From the NCBI GenBank assembly GCA_014871385.1, contig CM026421.1, positions 19,007,981 to 19,071,980 of the forward strand: DNA of 64,000 nucleotides, written 5' to 3'. Below are positions 10,376 to 26,616 of this stretch, piece after piece. Numbering within the stretch: the stretch's first letter is position 1; every line of letters starts with the position of its first letter. The notes below the pieces were generated by a model, which saw only the letters and a list, made by a program, of their open reading frames with translations, searched no databases and was not told the DNA's origin. Made by a program: the position numbers and the translations under genes. Source of the stretch: Ceratodon purpureus. Its lineage: Eukaryota > Streptophyta > Bryopsida > Pseudoditrichales > Ditrichaceae.

Positions 10376-11860
10376 AACTATTGATGTTACCGCAAAACTT
10401 TAATCATGTTGCCCATTTTTTCATAGCTTTTGAATTAAACTATAAGCTCAAAATTTTCCCCCTTTTTTTTTTAAATAAGATACTATTTGCTTAGATTTAT
10501 TTATTTTTGTCCCTTTGTTATTTTAAATTAATACTTATGTCCTTTATTTCTTTTTGAATTTTACTCCATTATTAATGTCTTCTTGATTAATTGACCATTT
10601 TTCATTGATTTTGAATCGAACTATAAGCTATTAATTTCCCTTTTTTTAAATTAAATTAACCTATTCTTTCCCTTAAATTTTTAATTTGTTATTTCCAGTT
10701 TTTATTTTATATCAATACTTCTCTCCTCTATTTCCCATTGAATTTTACTCCATTATTTATGTCTTCTTGATTAATTGACCATTTTTCAATGATTTTCAAT
10801 CGAACTATAAGCTATTAATTTCCGCAATTTTTATGAAATTAACCTATTCTTTCCTTAGATTTTTCAATTTGTTTTTTCCATTTTTAATTTTGTATCAATA
10901 ATTCTTTCATCTAAGTCCTTTTGATTTTTACTCCATTATTAATGTCTTCTTCATTAATTGACCATTTTTCATTGATTTTGAATCGAACTATAAGCTATTA
11001 ATTTCCCTTTTTTTAAATAAATGAACCAATTCTTTCCTTAGACTTTTTAATTTGTGTTTTCCATTTTTTATTTTATATCAATAATTCTTTCCTCTATTTC
11101 CTTTTGAATTTTACTCCATTATTTATGTCTTCTTATTAAGTTGCCCATTTTTTCATCGTTTTCTAATGGAACTATGAGCTCAAAAATTTATTTTATTTTA
11201 TTTTATTTACAACACCTTTCAATCATATCCTCGTTATTGTTTTTCCTTTATCATTTTATATCAATATTTCTTTCCTTTATTACCTCTTGATTTTAATTCC
11301 AAGCTTTATGTCTTCTTCATAAGTTGCCCATTTTTCCATTGTTTTCCAATGGAACTATGAGCTCTACCCTTATCATTTTCAATTTTCTATAATTTACGTA
11401 CCTTTGTTTTTCTTTTCATATTTTTTTCCCTTTATAACTGATTCTCACTACTTCTCTCTTTTATTTGGTTTTGAATTTAATTCCACTCCTTATGTCTTCT
11501 ACAATACTTCCCCCTCGTCATTCCTTTTAAATAAATCTCCTCTGTTTTGCTAAATATCTTACTCTTCCCCTTAATTTTTACAGCTTTTTCTGTTTTCTTA
11601 ATGTATTTTTTATATTCGTCTCTTTTGTTTTGTTTTTAATTTAATATAATTACTTATATCATCTCTACGATTTCCTAATATTTCTTGGAATCTTAATACC
11701 TCTACCATTTTGTATTTTTCCTCAATCTATTATGAACATCCCGTTTTTAAAAAGGTTTTTGTCCCCATTAACTTTTGTCTAATTACTTCTGTCCTTTAAT
11801 TTGGTTTTAATCTGCTCTAAATATTCATGTCTTCTTTATTATTTTCACCTTTTTATATTT
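10375..11860. repeat. AT-rich satellite-like array, about 8 monomers of about 183 bp
   Basis: The landmark TTTTACTCCATTATT followed by ATGTCTTCTT recurs at about 10559, 10743, 10926 and 11109, with degenerate forms at about 11291, 11476, 11640 and 11806. Spacings are 182-184 bp for the well-conserved monomers and 164-170 bp for the last ones. A partial unit precedes the first full one (from about 10375). Each unit also has TTGACCATTTTTCATTG and GAACTATAAGCT. Units 1-3 are closest; similarity decays towards 11860. The plus strand is T-rich and G-poor. The array fills the gap between genes A and B. Confidence 0.85.
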
Positions 11861-12522
11861 TATTTTATTTTGGTTTCACTTAGTTTATTTTTTTTTTATT
11901 TTTTATATTTCGATCTATTTTCTTACCTTCTTATCTATTTGGTTTTGTCAATTTCTTATTGATTTTCGATGATTATTTCCCATCTTTTTTTCCTTCCATT
12001 TTGAATTTATTTTAAATATTCTTATGATTTTGCATAACATGGCGTTCCAAATTTAAGTGATCATATCTATTTCATTATTGTGTTTAATTTTTTCTTTCTA
12101 ATTTAAATTTCATCTTCGTATGATCTAGTTCTCATACTTCCCTTTTCATTCTATTTTCTTCATTTTTATAAATTTTTATTCAATACTCCAGTTGTAGTAT
12201 AATATCGATACGGTAGTTTTCTTGTATTTCGGTTTATTTATACTACTATTCATTCTCTTGTTCGTGTATCTGCTTTAGTCTTTAAAATTTGTTCCATGTT
12301 TTTTGAGACACGGGTTATCCAATGAATAGCCATATATCTTTTATCCAACAATTGAGAATACAGGTGCAATGATCTGTACTGCCGGTATGGAAAGGAACGT
12401 GTACATGCCTTGTATATTGAAACAGTCTTTTCACATCATCTTGAAGTCATTTTAGGAGTTTTAAAACATATATTCTATACCATAGACTGAAGGCAATGTC
12501 CTAGACATAGAAATAGTAGAAG
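11861..12522. other. AT-rich spacer downstream of gene B
   Basis: AT-rich, G-poor sequence probably continuing the decayed edge of the satellite array, then the 3' flank of gene B. No gene or RNA was recognised. Confidence 0.4.
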
Positions 12523-15500
12523 TCACGGGGCCCCATCGCTACCAACCAAGGTACTGCAGCGGTATGTCCTTAAATGCCCTGCCTTCAAAATCTCAACTAC
12601 CGCTTCCTTCAAGTCCTTCTTCACCGTATGTATCCCTTCGAAGTCAAAGGCGTCTGACATCTACCATGAACCAAATCAAACAGCAAAATCCTAGTAAGAA
12701 CATCAAAGACAAGACAAGCAGTACAAATGCGGAATTATTGGAAAAAGACAAAATGCAAGACAAAACACATTACAACATTTTACTTACATCTCCTAACCAG
12801 TTCGTCTTACTCGTGTCTTGTCGAAAATTTTCATACATAAGCATGTAGCACATAACATAAAACCCGCAAGACCATGTATCGGTCTGTTGTGGACACTTCA
12901 CGTGTACCCAGGAGTTGATATCATTGGCTCTCTTCCAAGCAGCACAACCCTTTTGTTTTCGCATCCCAATACACCACAACTTTGCCAAAGCCTCATGTAC
13001 CTTTTGAGGGGCATGGAAGTTGTTGTTCTGGACATACCCTGAGTCGAACTTGAGAAATCCATCCTCGCATAATATTGCTAGACTCCAATGTTCATAGTCA
13101 CAAATAGGAACCAACAGTGTACTCCACGTATGGGATTCGAAAGCAAAATGAGCTTCATAAAATTCCATCAAAGAAGAGAAACTGGTGGTCTTGTTCAGTA
13201 ACTCCCTTAGAGAAATCGCAAATTCAGAAGGGCACACGAAGATGTCGGAAGAAAGAGAGGCTTGAAACCAATAACAGAAGAAATCCATCACTCCCGCGCT
13301 GACTTTTCCCTCATCGAGATCTAAAGAAAGCATGTCAGGATGGATTCGGAGTTCTGTTCTGCCACTTTCAAAAGAAAACTGCACGTACCCCTCATGTGCT
13401 CGTACTCCTTCATCTTGAATCATCGAAGCCATCATATCTTGCAAACTACAGAAATGAAAAGAATTGCATTCAATTACACCATGTTACTTGGGCAGAACAA
13501 CATCTTCCTTCCAAAGATTGTTCTGAATTAACATTACAATCTACTCCATCCATTTTGGCCTCATGCAGCGATCTACATTAAGGTGGTCAAAATTAACCTC
13601 ATCTCTAGGAAATTATAGAGGAACAAGGTAATGTGTTTTTATACCTGGTTTTTTCCTGAGTCTGAGACGTAGAAGGTGCCCCATGATGGTTGTCTTCGTG
13701 CACATTGTCTTGCAGAGGATGTACAGAACTTCGAGGCCGCGCTATCAGACTCCATCTATTCTCTTCGATTGGTTGTCTTCTTTCCACTGTCTCGCACTGT
13801 TCCGTTTGTCTTTCAATGTCCCCAGGAGATTGGGCCACCACATCTGGCTCTAAATTTGCACCTTGTCTTGCACTGTTGTACCCCAACTTTTTGTATGCGC
13901 TTAGGAGCTCCCGGTTACGTACTTCTTGTAATGCCTGCGCAGTCGATTCAGAGGAGTTACCTTCCCCTTCTAGGCTGAAAGCCGCCACGCCAATGTCGAC
14001 GTCCTCACGAATGGCAACCACGGCCATATAAACCTGGAGGACATTACAATGTAAATGTAGACCTTATCAGATACATAGATATGGAGTAGCAATCTTAGAC
14101 ATTTGTTAGTTCTCTCAGAGTGCACGCAATTAACTGCAATGATACAGGATCAGAATAACAAGCAAACACCAAAGAAGGAATCTTCCTTACCTTAGCACAT
14201 AAGGCAGGAGTTATTTCTTCGTGCACATCTGAATCTGCAAGCCACATCTTCTCCAACACCGTCGTGTACCTCCTTGTCCTATGGATATCCGCAATGGCTC
14301 GAATTGCTACACGACCTAGGAATAATTCTACCTTCGCAATCACTTCTTCCTTCTTACAGCCTTGAAATCCTATCAAGGCATTTAAATCATTCCAACAATT
14401 GGAAATAGGTTCTACATTTGATACAAAAATGCATGGAAACAGCGTCCATCCCATCTTTCCTACGAGTTCAGCACAGAAAGACAGTCTTTGGGACTCAGCT
14501 TTGTCCTCCACTGAATTGAGCAATCTCCGCCTTGTCATGCCTTGGATTGGATGCGCAATAGGGGCATCCTGGGTCGGAGAAAGTCGAGCGTAAATCTTCA
14601 AAGCCCGAACTATATGGGGACAATCAACCTCCAGGGTCTTCTTCTCATTGTCTAAGTCATTGTCAATGCAGGCAAGTAGGTCAGTCAGTTCCTCCCTACT
14701 GTGCTTCCATGGTCTTGATGACGCACCGATAGGTAATCTGCTCTTCAGTGCTTGAAATAGGGGTGACCATCCCCAGACCTTGTCTTCCAACTCCAAAAGC
14801 TCCTTAGTATTGAAGTCGGACATGGCAATCCTTATCACTGTTTCCTTTGCAGCTTTTAACGCAGTGGACGCCCTTCTCTCATATTCACCCTGATCCTTCA
14901 AGTAAACCAAGTACCTCTCGAGTTTCAGAATCTCCTGTTGTCTTCCTTGCACATCCGGAACGCTTAAGTACGGGTTCCACGGGTTTGTAGCCAGGTAGAC
15001 AAACTCTTCCCTGTTTTCTAAGTCCTTTTTGTCCTGTAGTTCATTCATACATCCAGTTCTTCATCAAACAAATAACAAAAGGAATGAGCAATGGGATTTT
15101 ATATTCACATACGACATAATAAATTTTCCAACTGAAAATGCATTGAAAGATCAACCAACAACACAATGATAAATGGGAAATAAACTTACCGTTTGGGCCC
15201 GTCTCCAGTAAATCCATGGCCCTGTAGCCGCCATGAGTCTATGGCCGAGCTCCCCATTCACTTCCATTTCGTTTAGCTTTGCTATGCACCGTTCTGGAAT
15301 GTCAAGCAGGTCTTTCTGAATGATTGCTTCAGGGGACTCTTTTAAAATATAGTATAAACCGGGGACCTTCATAACAGGTGGAGGTGATCCTATCTCCGGA
15401 ACATCCTTCATCGTCAATCTCTCTGCCTGTTTCTGTGCTGCAGCTAGCACCTCTTCGCGAGTACTTTGTGTTGCACTGCTAGAACCCTGTATTGCAGTAC

Positions 15501-17366
15501 AACCTTCATTTAGAACCCTTCTTCGTGGTGGCGTAGGTGTCGTGTCTTCGTCTTCACTTAACTCTAGTGGCTTGGAAACTTCTTGCGCAGAATGATGGAT
15601 ATGAATGTCCCCTGATCTAAGTGCGTACCTTGATGTACTGCTACTTTGTCCTGCGTTAGTTTTCTCTACTACCTTTGGAGTTTTATCCGACGCAAATCTT
15701 CGCAGTCTCTTGAAAGAACTTGGTCTAGGCTGATCATCAGAAAATGTTTGGCACTCTAAACCGGGCAATGCATGGCTCTCTTGAATGTCTTGTGTAGCTT
15801 CTTCAGAGCCAGGGGTAATTTGGCTTATGGGGGTGTTAGGTTCCTGTAACAATCTGCAAACACTCCCTGCTCCTGATGCGATGTCTATCACCATGTTCTC
15901 GGCCCCGCCTACTGCTCCATATTCGTGTCCTGCTTCCACATCCAATCGTACAGCCTCCTTACGAGTTGTCTCCTGGTATAAAGTAGTGCTTGTCTTCGGA
16001 GCCCAAGGCCTATGTCCTTCAGGTGCAGGGAAAACAAGTCCTGCTTCTTTTAGGATCTTCGTATAAATCTTTCCATCACTAGGACAGAATGTGGGATACA
16101 TTTTCAGGATTCGTACAGGTCCGCTCTGCATGTCCTTCCACGCTTGACATTGGTCCGTGTGTCGATGCCAAGACAAACTATTCTTATCTGAAAATATCTG
16201 ATGGCAAAACCGACACCAATACCAGCGTCTCTTATCTGGGTGGTAGAAATGAAGACGACAGTCATAGTGAGCCTCAATGATAAGGTCCTTGTACTCCCTT
16301 TCCGTGTAAAGACACACGCATTGGTTTCGGCCTTCCTTTAATGTGCACCTGTGAACTGCCTCGCCTCCAACTTGTACACCCTAAACCACACCTACTAGGC
16401 CATTTAGGGCAATGTCCAGCCACCTCTCTCTTCCCAACTCCGTCATGAGTCGTTGGTCTGCGTTGATGTTCAAATTCTTTCCCAACAGATTCTCGGCTAA
16501 TGGCCCTGCGGTTATCCCCTCACCATTATAATAAAGTCCACCTTGTACACCTCTGGATCCCGTTTTCTTCAGTCCTAGTCGAACAGACTTTTCTCCCGGG
16601 ACTAGATTACCTAGTCCTTGTGTACCACTAACGTCTGTCTCGAAATTCGCAGCCACTGAAGTAAGAGCCGCCTCTGAACTACCGTCGCCTTGTCCAAGGA
16701 GTGCATATGGTAGCGCGGCATCTTCAACAAGGCCTTCCATACCTACGATCAGATTGTGCCGGCGGTGGCTATCCCATAAACCTAGGTATTCCCTGCATTA
16801 CAGAATCAAATTAATAACAATGACTACTAGATTAGAGCGTAATACAATATACTTCTACATTGCATTCAAAATGAAATCTGAGCAGAAATCAAATGAATGC
16901 GACCTGAGCATGAAGGAGAGACAAAACATGAATACAAAAGTAAAATATACTTTAAATCATGTCTAGTTTAAAATTGCTTTAAAAATAATTTGAATTCCTC
17001 ATTAAAATTAATCGTCATTTCTTGGACTCTGAAGCACTATGACTTTGCACACAATGTACTAATACTTTCTTTCAGATTCTAGGAGGAAATCCTAGATTAC
17101 AGGAACTAGTAAACCAACGCCGCGTTATGCAGGTGGCATTTCATTTTCGCCAAAACAACCATAATATTGATGTGAGATATAAAAATACCTTAGAAACTAA
17201 TGATAAATACGAAGCTTTTAATGATCAATACTGTTCACACTAGGAGACCATATCGCTCGAAATACATTGGACAAAGCATTGTAAAAACTTACTTGACGCT
17301 CAACCTGGAGCAGCGTAGGCTCCTCTCTGGTAACCTTGCCCACTTCACTGCCTGAATAGAGTACAT
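12523..17366 (-). CDS. Gene B: paralogous BED-like zinc finger / Ulp1-type cysteine protease fusion, with an in-frame TAG
   Basis: My exon model is 17366-17293 (tentative first exon), 16792-15190, 15033-14191, 14033-13645, 13445-12788 and 12660-12523, about 1235 codons. Domain order matches gene A. The finger is again C-x2-C-x12-H-x5-C (DKNSLSWHRHTDQC part visible). The middle region shares PWNPYL, WGWSPLF and DCPHIVRALKIYARLS. The protease core has His in YEHWSL, Asp in LKFDSG, Gln-Gln in KCPQQ and Cys in TWSCGFYVMCY, so the family's catalytic set is kept. Intron positions and phases agree with gene A except for the first internal intron. There B keeps only a 15-nt GT...AG remnant ending in an in-frame TAG (16383-16381, codon 162), upstream of the finger. 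The next in-frame ATG lies past the finger (about 16120). The copy may be a pseudogene, or may make a protein starting downstream that keeps the protease. Confidence 0.62.
16381..16395 (-). other. 15-nt remnant of a collapsed intron in gene B (GTAGGTGTGGTTTAG)
   Basis: Gene A has a 106-nt phase-0 intron here (9232-9127) between ...GGQGRLE and GVTTAKGEPVY. In B the same boundary, LNGL | GVQVGGEAVH, is separated only by 15 nt that begin with GT and end with AG. This is far below the minimum for plant splicing, so it would be translated as Val-Gly-Val-Val-stop. Confidence 0.65.
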
Positions 17367-18673
17367 CCTCAATTAGTACTTCTCCAGTTTCACATTGCTC
17401 CCTAACACTACCCCTAGAAGAAACGCATGCTTCGAAAAGCTTAACACTCCATATCAAAGGATTGAAGAGGTTGTACTGCACTTACGTTCGTTGCAAAGGC
17501 AAGAGGTGCCTCATCCCTTAGATTGCACTTCAGAGCGATCAGCACTCCCTGCGAGGTACTCTAGAAAATATGTGCATTCAGAATTTGGAGGCATTGATCA
17601 ATTCAATGAGAAAATAAAGCAGGTTCGACATGGGAGCTACGGTTCCTAAACCCGAGAATAACTATGTAATTCTAGCAGTACGCATTCCGTTAGTCAAAGT
17701 TTTAGATTACAACAACAATTTGAAGTACCTTATTCTTCGTGGCTTTACTCCTTTCATCACTTGAATATGCATGCTTTTTTGATAGACTATGTCCATCTGC
17801 CAATTAACAGTGAGACATATGTCGCACAGATATATCGGCAGAGCAATAGAAGAATTAAATGGTAGCTTTGCCTTTGCTGGTGAGGGACTAAATAAGTTGC
17901 TGTTTCGGGAAGACAAACTCTCTCTTGAAAACAAGATCCAGTCCTTGTAGTTCTGGTTTTTAATTAACACACATGAAGGTGCACATGGTCAGAGGCAAGG
18001 ACCAGAACGAGACCAGAAACTTGGAGACAACATGTTGTTTGAGAAGATAGTTTACAGATATGACATTCTGGCTTGTTAACTTACTCGTCAAAACTTGAGA
18101 AGCAGGTCCAGACTCAACAAACAAATGACATTGAGGGCACTGAAAGCTTGAAAGTAACTTCAATCAGTCAAATAACGATTAAAGCATACAAAATCTTTAC
18201 TCACAATTCACAAAAATCTGTACATATTCATTTAGCATACCCATTTAATTCCTTGGCATTCATGGTAGCTACTGCACATTCCGCCACAGCCAAGTGCATA
18301 GACAGCACACCTAGCTCTTCAGCACCATAAGAACACTATCACTGAGAGGGGAACCCTAAAGCCTGCTCTCATAAACAGAACTACAATCTCAAAAATGAAG
18401 CTCTAAAAACCTCAGAAGGAGAATCAAGGTCTCTACTTCATGCCACAAGAGCAAGACAACATCCTTCTCTGCAAATGTTCCCGAAATAAAACATCACAAG
18501 AAGACGAAATGGTCACAAGTAAACTTACCTTCTTCAAGCGTGAAGAGGAAAAAAAAAAAAACAGAGAATCCACAAAGGAATATCGTCCTCGCCATTCACG
18601 CACTCCTTCACCCAGCTATGTCCTTCAACATGTCAACGAACTCCTCCTATATTCTGGAAGTTCTAATAACAAG

Positions 18674-18687
18674 CCCTAAACCCTAAA
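18674..18687. repeat. Telomere-type motif (CCCTAAA)2
   Basis: Two perfect plant telomere units occur in tandem. Motifs like this act as telo-boxes in plant promoters, but no gene start is supported next to it. Confidence 0.6.
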
Positions 18688-18953
18688 ACAACTATCCACC
18701 CTCCAGCCATCGCCGCATCTAACCCATAACCCTCCACATCGTATCACTAAAAACGTACTCCACCATTAGAAAGACAAACATGTGTTCGATTTGGCAGGAC
18801 AAGTAACGCAGAGCAGCACAAGCTGATCGCGTCTCCACAAGATGTGCACTGAACGAAGGAGAGATAACCGTGTAGACGACAAAGATATATGTAAATAGGA
18901 CAGAGTCTTCCTAAACATTCACACCCCAGCCCCGACCCAGGCCAGGCTGGCAG

Positions 18954-18967
18954 CCCTAAACCCTAAA
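18954..18967. repeat. Second telomere-type motif (CCCTAAA)2
   Basis: An identical two-unit motif lies exactly 280 bp after the first. The flanks of the two are unrelated, so it is not part of a larger duplication. Confidence 0.6.
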
Positions 18968-21900
18968 TTAACATTCCAAACTAATTTAGCCGTAACAGAA
19001 TTTAATCCTTCAAAGCCCACCGCAACATGTAACATCTCACCTGCTTGGCATTACAGACACAATTGGAGTATTCGGCTCTGCACAACAAGTCGCCAATCGC
19101 AGGACAAGATCGTGTAGTATCCCCGGGACGAGAGCAACACAGAGGTCAATGCTAACACTGTAGATGACAAAACCAGCTCCAACTCCATCAATGTAGACGA
19201 CAAAGCTAGCTGTAACTCCAACGGTGAAGTAGATGACATCCATAAACCCAGCTCCCGAGACCAAGGCCAGGCTGTCAGATCTCGCGGGTGACCCGTCGTT
19301 GTGTGAAGGGTTGATCAAGACCCTTCCCCGGAGACTTTTCCTCGGGCAGGGGTATCAGCCCGCCTTTCGTCAAATTGGGAGTTCGTGGGGGGGTCGCTAA
19401 CGTCCCGCTCGAAAACCAATCAGTACCAAAAACCAATCAGTAGGGGCAATCACCTGAAAGTTAGATTCTAGCTTCCAACTCCAAAATTTAATGTACAAGG
19501 GAGCTAGATATTAGGGTGATTGGTTTTGGGAACCCCTACGATTTTACATTCAAAATTTCAGAACTAATTCAAAAAGAGTTCAAAAATTCTGATTTCATCA
19601 TCACCAGCCTCCTACAAACTTTGCAGATGCCTCGAAAAATATACCCTTCACCACTCCACAATATACTTGCCAAATCTGAAATTTGATTGGTTTTCAGTAC
19701 TACTACCATATTACTAAGTCATTTGAGGTTATTTGTAGTAATATTTTGTCAAAAAAATCAATAAATTCAATTTTAGGAAGGCAAACCTTATTTTTTAACA
19801 AAAGGAAATACTCATGTGCCAGGTGGGTAACGTGCTACAGTGTTACAATCACCTGAATCACCTAACCTGTAAGGGACAATTGTCCTAGAATGGGCTTTTT
19901 TAGAATTCGGGCATGTATCTGTGACTTCAATTGAAGTCGAGATTTTTTGAATCTTTTTGTGAATATAAGCCATAACAAGAACTTTGAGGGATTTTTTTTA
20001 TTTTTTTTTCAATTGGACATTTATAAAAATAGTTATTGTACCTGAAGTGAAATAACTGCTCGATGGGCAATTCGGGCAGCAATGCTAAATACATCAATTA
20101 CCTCTGAGAATATTTTTGTAAATACTTCATGATGTCATCTTTGAGGTTTCCCAAAAAAAAAACAACTTTGAGTGCATAATGTTCACTCCACAAAATATCA
20201 AAGATTTCTCACCATTTTGAGCACTGTACTAAAAAAACTTCTTTTTTCCTTCATAAAAGTTAGAAAAAGTATTATTTTAGGTTTTTTCTTTTTTTCAGTG
20301 AAAGGATGGACATCAATCTTTACTTTGACCGTTTGGATTGGGACTTTCTTGAATAATGGAATTTCTAGGAAAGAAATAAGATTTAGCATTCTTGTGTATA
20401 CAACTTCATAAAAATATTGTTTTCAACATGCTACACTCGACTTTTGAGAGTAATTTTTTTAATGCAATTAGCTAACTTAGTCTTCTTTGACATGCATCAA
20501 AACCCCCAAAATCCATAATGCAAAAAACCTAAGAAAAAAAAAGTTAGAGTATGTCAACCTAGTCAAAAATCTTGTAAAATAAGTTTGTTTTCAAATTTCA
20601 ATCGCTGTAATCTTCTAATCTCTATGGTCGATTATATTGAAATTTTTTGAGTAATCTATTACAATAATCTAATTGAAGATCTTACGGTTAGAATTTAAAA
20701 AATATTATTTTTGAATCATTCATGCATTTTACATTGGAAATGACAGTTTTGGAGCATTTTTTGGTGAAACATAGTCAAGGAACTTTAGGTTCTAAGGTTG
20801 ATCCGAATCTGAGACTGATCAAAGACTAAATTTACACACCTCATGAGCTCACAGAAGTATAATCTAATTTAAAATTTTTATAAATTAGAGTTGGAATCAA
20901 GTGTAATAATGAAAATTTACTAACTTTTGAATCCAAGAACTTGCTCACAAATGAATGGATCTTGGATTGGAATGCTAGGGAAGTGTATTTTAACATCATA
21001 AAATACATATACATATAAATCTCAAAATTAAACACGTATTTATGTATTTTTTTACACACTACCCACCATGTAGTACTTCCACTCCTGCTTGAAATCATTG
21101 CTTTGATGCACTTTGATAGATTTGAAATGAGTTGTGTGAATTGATCTAAAGAAATGTTTTTGTCAATTCTTCCTTATTTCTTGGCATATTGCAATAAAGA
21201 AGCAAATCTATTTGATAAGTTTTTTGGGATGTTAAATATAAGGTAGTAACACATAAAACCGCCCTTTAACTGATGTGCCTACTTGCTATAGTTAGAATTT
21301 TTAAATTTCTGAATTTCATTGTAAGCATTTCAAGCAGATTCCAACGTACCAAAGAATGCATGATTTGAATATAGTATGCAAAAGTTTAAACGGGTCAAAG
21401 TTTCATTAATAAATGATCAAATATCGCCATATAGTTCATCAATAGATGATCAAAAAATACAATTTAGATATGGGCAGAAAACGATTTTGGGTCAAGTGCG
21501 ATTTTGGGTGTTCCTACCTTAATAGTGTATAGCTACTATCTCCATAGGATCATGAGGTGTTAAATCTTAAAATATGAAATAATTGCTATAATCAATGGTA
21601 GAACAACACTTGAACTCATGAACTTCAAAAGTATACAATAAAAGAAAATAGCAGACCTCTAAAAGAGAGCCATGCCAAGAAAGACAAGAATGCCTTCAAA
21701 AGTAAAGCACAATTGAAAAACAAAATAGCAACTTGAAAAAAAATCAGTAAATGGGAAAGAGAACCAAGACAAAGAAAAGGAAGGCCTAACTTACTACAAA
21801 AAAAGAAAAGAAGGCTTGTAATGCTAGGCCTGGGCCCGCCCGGCCCTACCAAACTTCCATTAGTTAATCACTAATACACCAACAAGCCCAAAGATCATTG

Positions 21901-22762
21901 CAATATAAGAAATTAAACTAATGGCCACAATATCTACCAAATACCTACAAAATCTATTTCCAAACCACAAATTGATTATCAACAACACACACGCCTTAAC
22001 ACCTTGCATGCATCAAAGAATGGCCTACACATCTGGAAGAATAATTTGTCATGATAAGTATAATTGTTTATAAATATTATATTTAAGATATGTAATAATA
22101 TACTCAAGGCTGGAAAATATATTCATTACCAACAACATCTCTAATGCAACTTTTTAGATCATTAAAATTGATTTTTCCTCCTCAAGGAATTAATGTTCCA
22201 GAAACTGATCAATAAAAACACATTGGAAAATCTATCATACTAGTCACACTATAATTTAGCTACGTCAATTTCAGATTCATCAATGTATGGATTCCAATGG
22301 CAGAATCTGCTGAGCTAAACTGGCAAAGCATGCGAATTCGCCGAGTTGCAGTGGACTTACTCCCAAGTGGACTTTTCAAAACGATATCTATACCCACACG
22401 AACCTCTCGCCGGACCCGGGCATCAATCCCACAATCCTGAACGGTAAATGCCGGCGAGCGCACACTATCGCCATAGAAAATAGCGCGGGTCGGTATACCG
22501 ACCCGCGGAATGTATCCCTTGAAATAGCGGGGCGTGTACCGTGGAGAGCTTCGGCAGCGCCGTGCAAGTTCGCAACGCAGAGTTGCCGGTTGCAACGCCC
22601 CGAGGCCTCGCACAGCCAGCAATCGCATGGACGCAGCAGCGCAGCAGACAATCGCAGACTCCTCCCGATCCTCCCGATCCTCCCTCAGGTGATTCGATTG
22701 CTGTGTGAACCGCAGAGCGATCAACCTCCGTGCTGTGGCGGAATTGGGTTCTCGGCGTCGGG

Positions 22763-26616
<3,854 letters not shown>

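Larger units (their letters stand above)
17367..22762. other. Long AT-rich intergenic region between gene B and SEC23
   Basis: No protein gene could be supported. It contains two CCCTAAA pairs (separate entries). Degenerate repeats of about 36 bp containing GTAGA(C/T)GACAAA occur at about 18875, 19160, 19193 and 19229. A 12-bp direct repeat AACCAATCAGTA occurs near 19413 and 19431. From about 19450 to 22250 the sequence is AT-rich, with poly-T and poly-A runs and no long ORF. The last 500 bp become GC-rich and are probably the SEC23 promoter and 5' untranslated region, with three CCTCCCGAT-type units at about 22665-22690. Confidence 0.45.

Noticed and set aside
10375..11860. CRISPR-like array
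   Set aside because: Repeats are about 183 bp, adjacent and diverged, without short unique spacers; this is satellite-like DNA in a plant genome.
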